A stretch of DNA of 32,308 nt from Prevotellamassilia sp. (GTDB lineage Bacteria > Bacteroidota > Bacteroidia > Bacteroidales > Bacteroidaceae), in the NCBI GenBank assembly GCA_018383375.1, contig JAHAWW010000142.1, positions 1 through 32,308 on the forward strand. Reading direction: 5' to 3'. Position numbers and translations under genes: made by a program. The notes below the pieces were generated by a model that was given only the letters and a program-made list of their open reading frames with translations, was not told the origin of the DNA and made no database searches. The first letter of the stretch is position 1; each line of letters begins with the position of its first letter. Shown here one piece after another: positions 30,079 to 32,308 of the stretch.

Positions 30079-31125
30079 ATGACGGACATCATCAAACTGG
30101 CCCGACCCTTCGTGGCGAGACAGCTGAAACACGACGAGGCACAGAGTGAAGCCAACCCCAAATCGCAAGACTGCATTTGTCTGGACGGTGGCGTCAATCC
30201 GTTCAACTCGCCATATAACGTCTTGCCCACGGCGGCCGCTATTGCCGAGACTGAGGCTCAAGCCGCCAAGGCTTTGGGCATCAATCCCGACTATCTCTGC
30301 CTGACCTGTGGCGGTGAAGCAGGATTTGACCTGCTTTTGCGTACCTTCTGCACCCCTTCGCGCGACAACATCATCGTGGCGGCCCAGTCGGCCGAACGCT
30401 ATCGTCACTGCGCAGACATCAACGACGTGGAGGTGCGAGAGGTCTCGTTCGGAGAAGATTTGAAGCCGCACTTTCACGACTTCAACCGGTGTATTGGGCC
30501 ACGCACCAAACTCATCGTCGCAGGTGCTCCAGCCTTCCCTGTCGGCACAATGCCGTCGGTCGACTTCATCCGCCAGACGGCTGAAACCTTTGAGGGCCTC
30601 ACCGTATTGGACACCACTTTCGCCTCACTTAAAGATCAAACCGAACTCACCCGGCTCATCTCGTCGCTGCCTCGCTTGGTGGTGATGGGGAGTTTTGCCA
30701 GCAATCTGGCCTCGGCTGGTTTGCAACTTCACTATCTCATCGGCCGTCGCGAGGTGGTGGACTGCCTGCGCGTGGTGACGCCGACCCACCATTTGCCTAA
30801 GCCCGTAATGGACGAGGCCAAGCGCATCTTGACCACTCACCGTTTCGACGCCGACAAGTGGCAAACGTGGATTTCCGGAGAAAAGCTCAAAGTGATGTCG
30901 GCCATAGCCAACCTGCCTTATTGCAAGACTGTGGTGCCCTCGAGTGCCAATTTTTTCATGGTGCGCTTAAACAACGTTGACGCTCTCCTTGAATTTCTTC
31001 AAGCCGAAGGCATCATCGTGAAAGACTGCCGCCACTTGCCCCTCTGCAGCGACTGCATCGCCTTGACAATTGGCCGCAAAGAAGATAACAACCTCTTGCT
31101 GAGCGCTTTACGCCGCTTTGCTTAA
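30079..31125 (+). CDS. histidinol-phosphate aminotransferase-like fold-type I protein, probable pseudoenzyme
   Basis: Aligns along its length with HisC (LTCGGEAGFDLLLRTFCTPSRDNIIV, VEVREV, SANFFMVRL, GIIVKDCRHLPLCSDCIALTIGRKEDN) but lacks the PLP lysine and other catalytic positions. Confidence 0.8.
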   Translation: MTDIIKLARPFVARQLKHDEAQSEANPKSQDCICLDGGVNPFNSPYNVLPTAAAIAETEAQAAKALGINPDYLCLTCGGEAGFDLLLRTFCTPSRDNIIVAAQSAERYRHCADINDVEVREVSFGEDLKPHFHDFNRCIGPRTKLIVAGAPAFPVGTMPSVDFIRQTAETFEGLTVLDTTFASLKDQTELTRLISSLPRLVVMGSFASNLASAGLQLHYLIGRREVVDCLRVVTPTHHLPKPVMDEAKRILTTHRFDADKWQTWISGEKLKVMSAIANLPYCKTVVPSSANFFMVRLNNVDALLEFLQAEGIIVKDCRHLPLCSDCIALTIGRKEDNNLLLSALRRFA

Positions 31126-31145
31126 ACCTTCGGCATAAACAAAAA

Positions 31146-31727
31146 ATGCACCCATCTATGCCACGTCACCTTTTATCGTTGGGCCGTCTGCTGGCTGTGC
31201 TCTGCGTCTTGCTGGTCTTACCGACAAGTTGCGAGAAGACTTTGTTGCTTGATGACGAGAGCAATGAAGAAGGCACCCAAAACGGTGACAGCGAAACTCC
31301 GGAAGAGGGGGGCGACACACTGACGGTTGCTGAGTTCCTTCAAGTTGAGCCAGGCAACGTGGTGACAGTCAAAGGCTATATTGTGGGTTATCTGGCCTCA
31401 ACCAGCTTTAGCGGGGCGGTTTTTGGCCTACCGACCGAAACGGCCAACACCAATTTCATCATGGCCGACCGTGCCGATGAGACCAACCCTGACCACTGCA
31501 TTGCCGTGAAACTCAATGCAGGTGAAGAGCGCGAGGCCCTCAATCTGCTCGACAATCCGGAATACCTTCATCAATATGTGGCTGTAAAGGGCTTGAGTGC
31601 GACCTATTTCCGGCGTAACGGCATCACGGAAATCTTAGCGGTGGAAAGCATTGACGCGCCACAAAGTGCAGCCGTCCCCACCCCTACGCTTCAACACGAA
31701 CCTTGCCTGATTGTTGACGGCAGATAA
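31146..31727 (+). CDS. lipoprotein, DUF6359/OB-like domain
   Basis: Lipobox LPTSC after hydrophobic N-terminus; LTVAEFLQVEPGNVVTVKGYIVGYL pattern. Confidence 0.7.
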   Translation: MHPSMPRHLLSLGRLLAVLCVLLVLPTSCEKTLLLDDESNEEGTQNGDSETPEEGGDTLTVAEFLQVEPGNVVTVKGYIVGYLASTSFSGAVFGLPTETANTNFIMADRADETNPDHCIAVKLNAGEEREALNLLDNPEYLHQYVAVKGLSATYFRRNGITEILAVESIDAPQSAAVPTPTLQHEPCLIVDGR

Positions 31728-31741
31728 ATAAACGGAAACTA

Positions 31742-31783
31742 ACACCGGTCATTAGGATGTCTTTTGCCTAATGACCGGTGTTG
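31742..31783. terminator. perfect 16-bp stem-loop downstream of the lipoprotein gene
   Basis: aacaccggtcattagg / cctaatgaccggtgtt, 10-nt loop; no clear T-tract. Confidence 0.6.
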
Positions 31784-31871
31784 TATGGTCAAGCTCTGAG
31801 TGCATAAGGTTGTATGTCGTCAAACGCCGCCCACTCCCAAAACGGCCCTTCTCTCTTCCCCCGAATTTTTA

Positions 31872-31960
31872 CCTTTTTCCCAATCACCCAATCACAGGCC
31901 TGCAACGCACTGACTTTAAGGCGTTTGCTGTGACTGAACACTTCAGTCACAGCAATCACG
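31872..31960. repeat. AATCAC intergenic repeat, copy B
   Basis: cctttttcccaatcacccaatcacagg ... tgtgactgaa-cac-ttcagtcaca; shares a perfect 27-bp block with copy A. Confidence 0.7.
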
Positions 31961-32019
31961 CCCCAGACGGGGGCTACCAACAAAAAATCGCCCGGCAATG
32001 TGTTTGCCGAGCGGTGAAG

Positions 32020-32091
32020 TAGCGCCTACGGGAATCGAACCCGTATACCATGCGTGAGAGGCATGTATCCTAACCATTAGATGAAAGCGCC
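32020..32091 (-). tRNA. tRNA-Glu (anticodon CTC)
   Basis: GGCGCTTTCATCTAATGGTTAGGATACATGCCTCTCACGCATGGTATACGGGTTCGATTCCCGTAGGCGCTA folds as cloverleaf; loop CTCTCAC. Confidence 0.93.
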
Positions 32092-32099
32092 ATAATGTG

Positions 32100-32187
32100 C
32101 GGAAGCTGGGGGATTCGAACCCCCGGTACGGTAAACCCGTACGTCAGTTTAGCAAACTGGTGGTTTCAGCCACTCACCCAAACTTCC
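32100..32187 (-). tRNA. tRNA-Ser (anticodon GCT)
   Basis: GGAAGTTTGGGTGAGTGGCTGAAACCACCAGTTTGCTAAACTG... class II variable arm; GGTTCGAATCC T-loop. Confidence 0.94.
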
Positions 32188-32222
32188 TTGCAATGTTCAA
32201 GGCCTTTGCCTTATTGCGTGTG

Positions 32223-32253
32223 CAAAGTTAGTATTTTTTTCTAAGACTCCAAA
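32223..32253 (-). promoter_or_regulatory. Bacteroidales promoter for the tRNA unit
   Basis: Minus strand TTTG-N19-TAACTTTG, exact match to the -33/-7 consensus. Confidence 0.65.
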
Positions 32254-32308
32254 TATTTGCCGCGATTTTTCTTTTTCTGCCCGGCTTATTTTGGTGAATT
32301 GCAGAGTC

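Noticed and set aside
32020-32187. tRNA pair as an integrative element attachment site
   Set aside because: No integrase and no partial tRNA duplication were seen in the window; only a dispersed repeat lies nearby.

Overview
This is a Bacteroidales-type (Prevotella/Bacteroides-like) chromosomal window, mostly core genes. In order: C-terminal part of an alpha/beta hydrolase; rfbA; a secreted protein; a HAD-like protein; bifunctional NAD(P)HX epimerase/dehydratase; a DUF4831-like protein; htpG (-); ABC-F ATPase; grpE-dnaJ; folC; pepD (-); YbhN/LPG_synthase_TM-like protein (-); rsmA/ksgA; cstA; dnaA; dnaN; DnaQ-like exonuclease; coaBC; DUF4835/PorD-like protein; recN; a trypsin-like/TPR protein; a HisC-like protein; a lipoprotein; tRNA-Glu(CTC) and tRNA-Ser(GCT) (-). 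No CRISPR array, prophage or IS was seen. The most interesting signals are: (1) near-identical 24-bp sigma-54-type (-24/-12) promoters upstream of both htpG and grpE-dnaJ, suggesting an RpoN-controlled chaperone regulon; (2) a pair of adjacent apparent pseudoenzymes: an HtrA-like/TPR protein without catalytic His/Ser, truncated by an in-frame TAA, followed by a HisC-like protein that lost the PLP lysine and other catalytic positions; (3) two families of short intergenic dispersed repeats, one always located just past intrinsic terminators; (4) a terminator-like hairpin in the dnaA leader. No searches were run. Family calls rest on reading the translations and on remembered family motifs.
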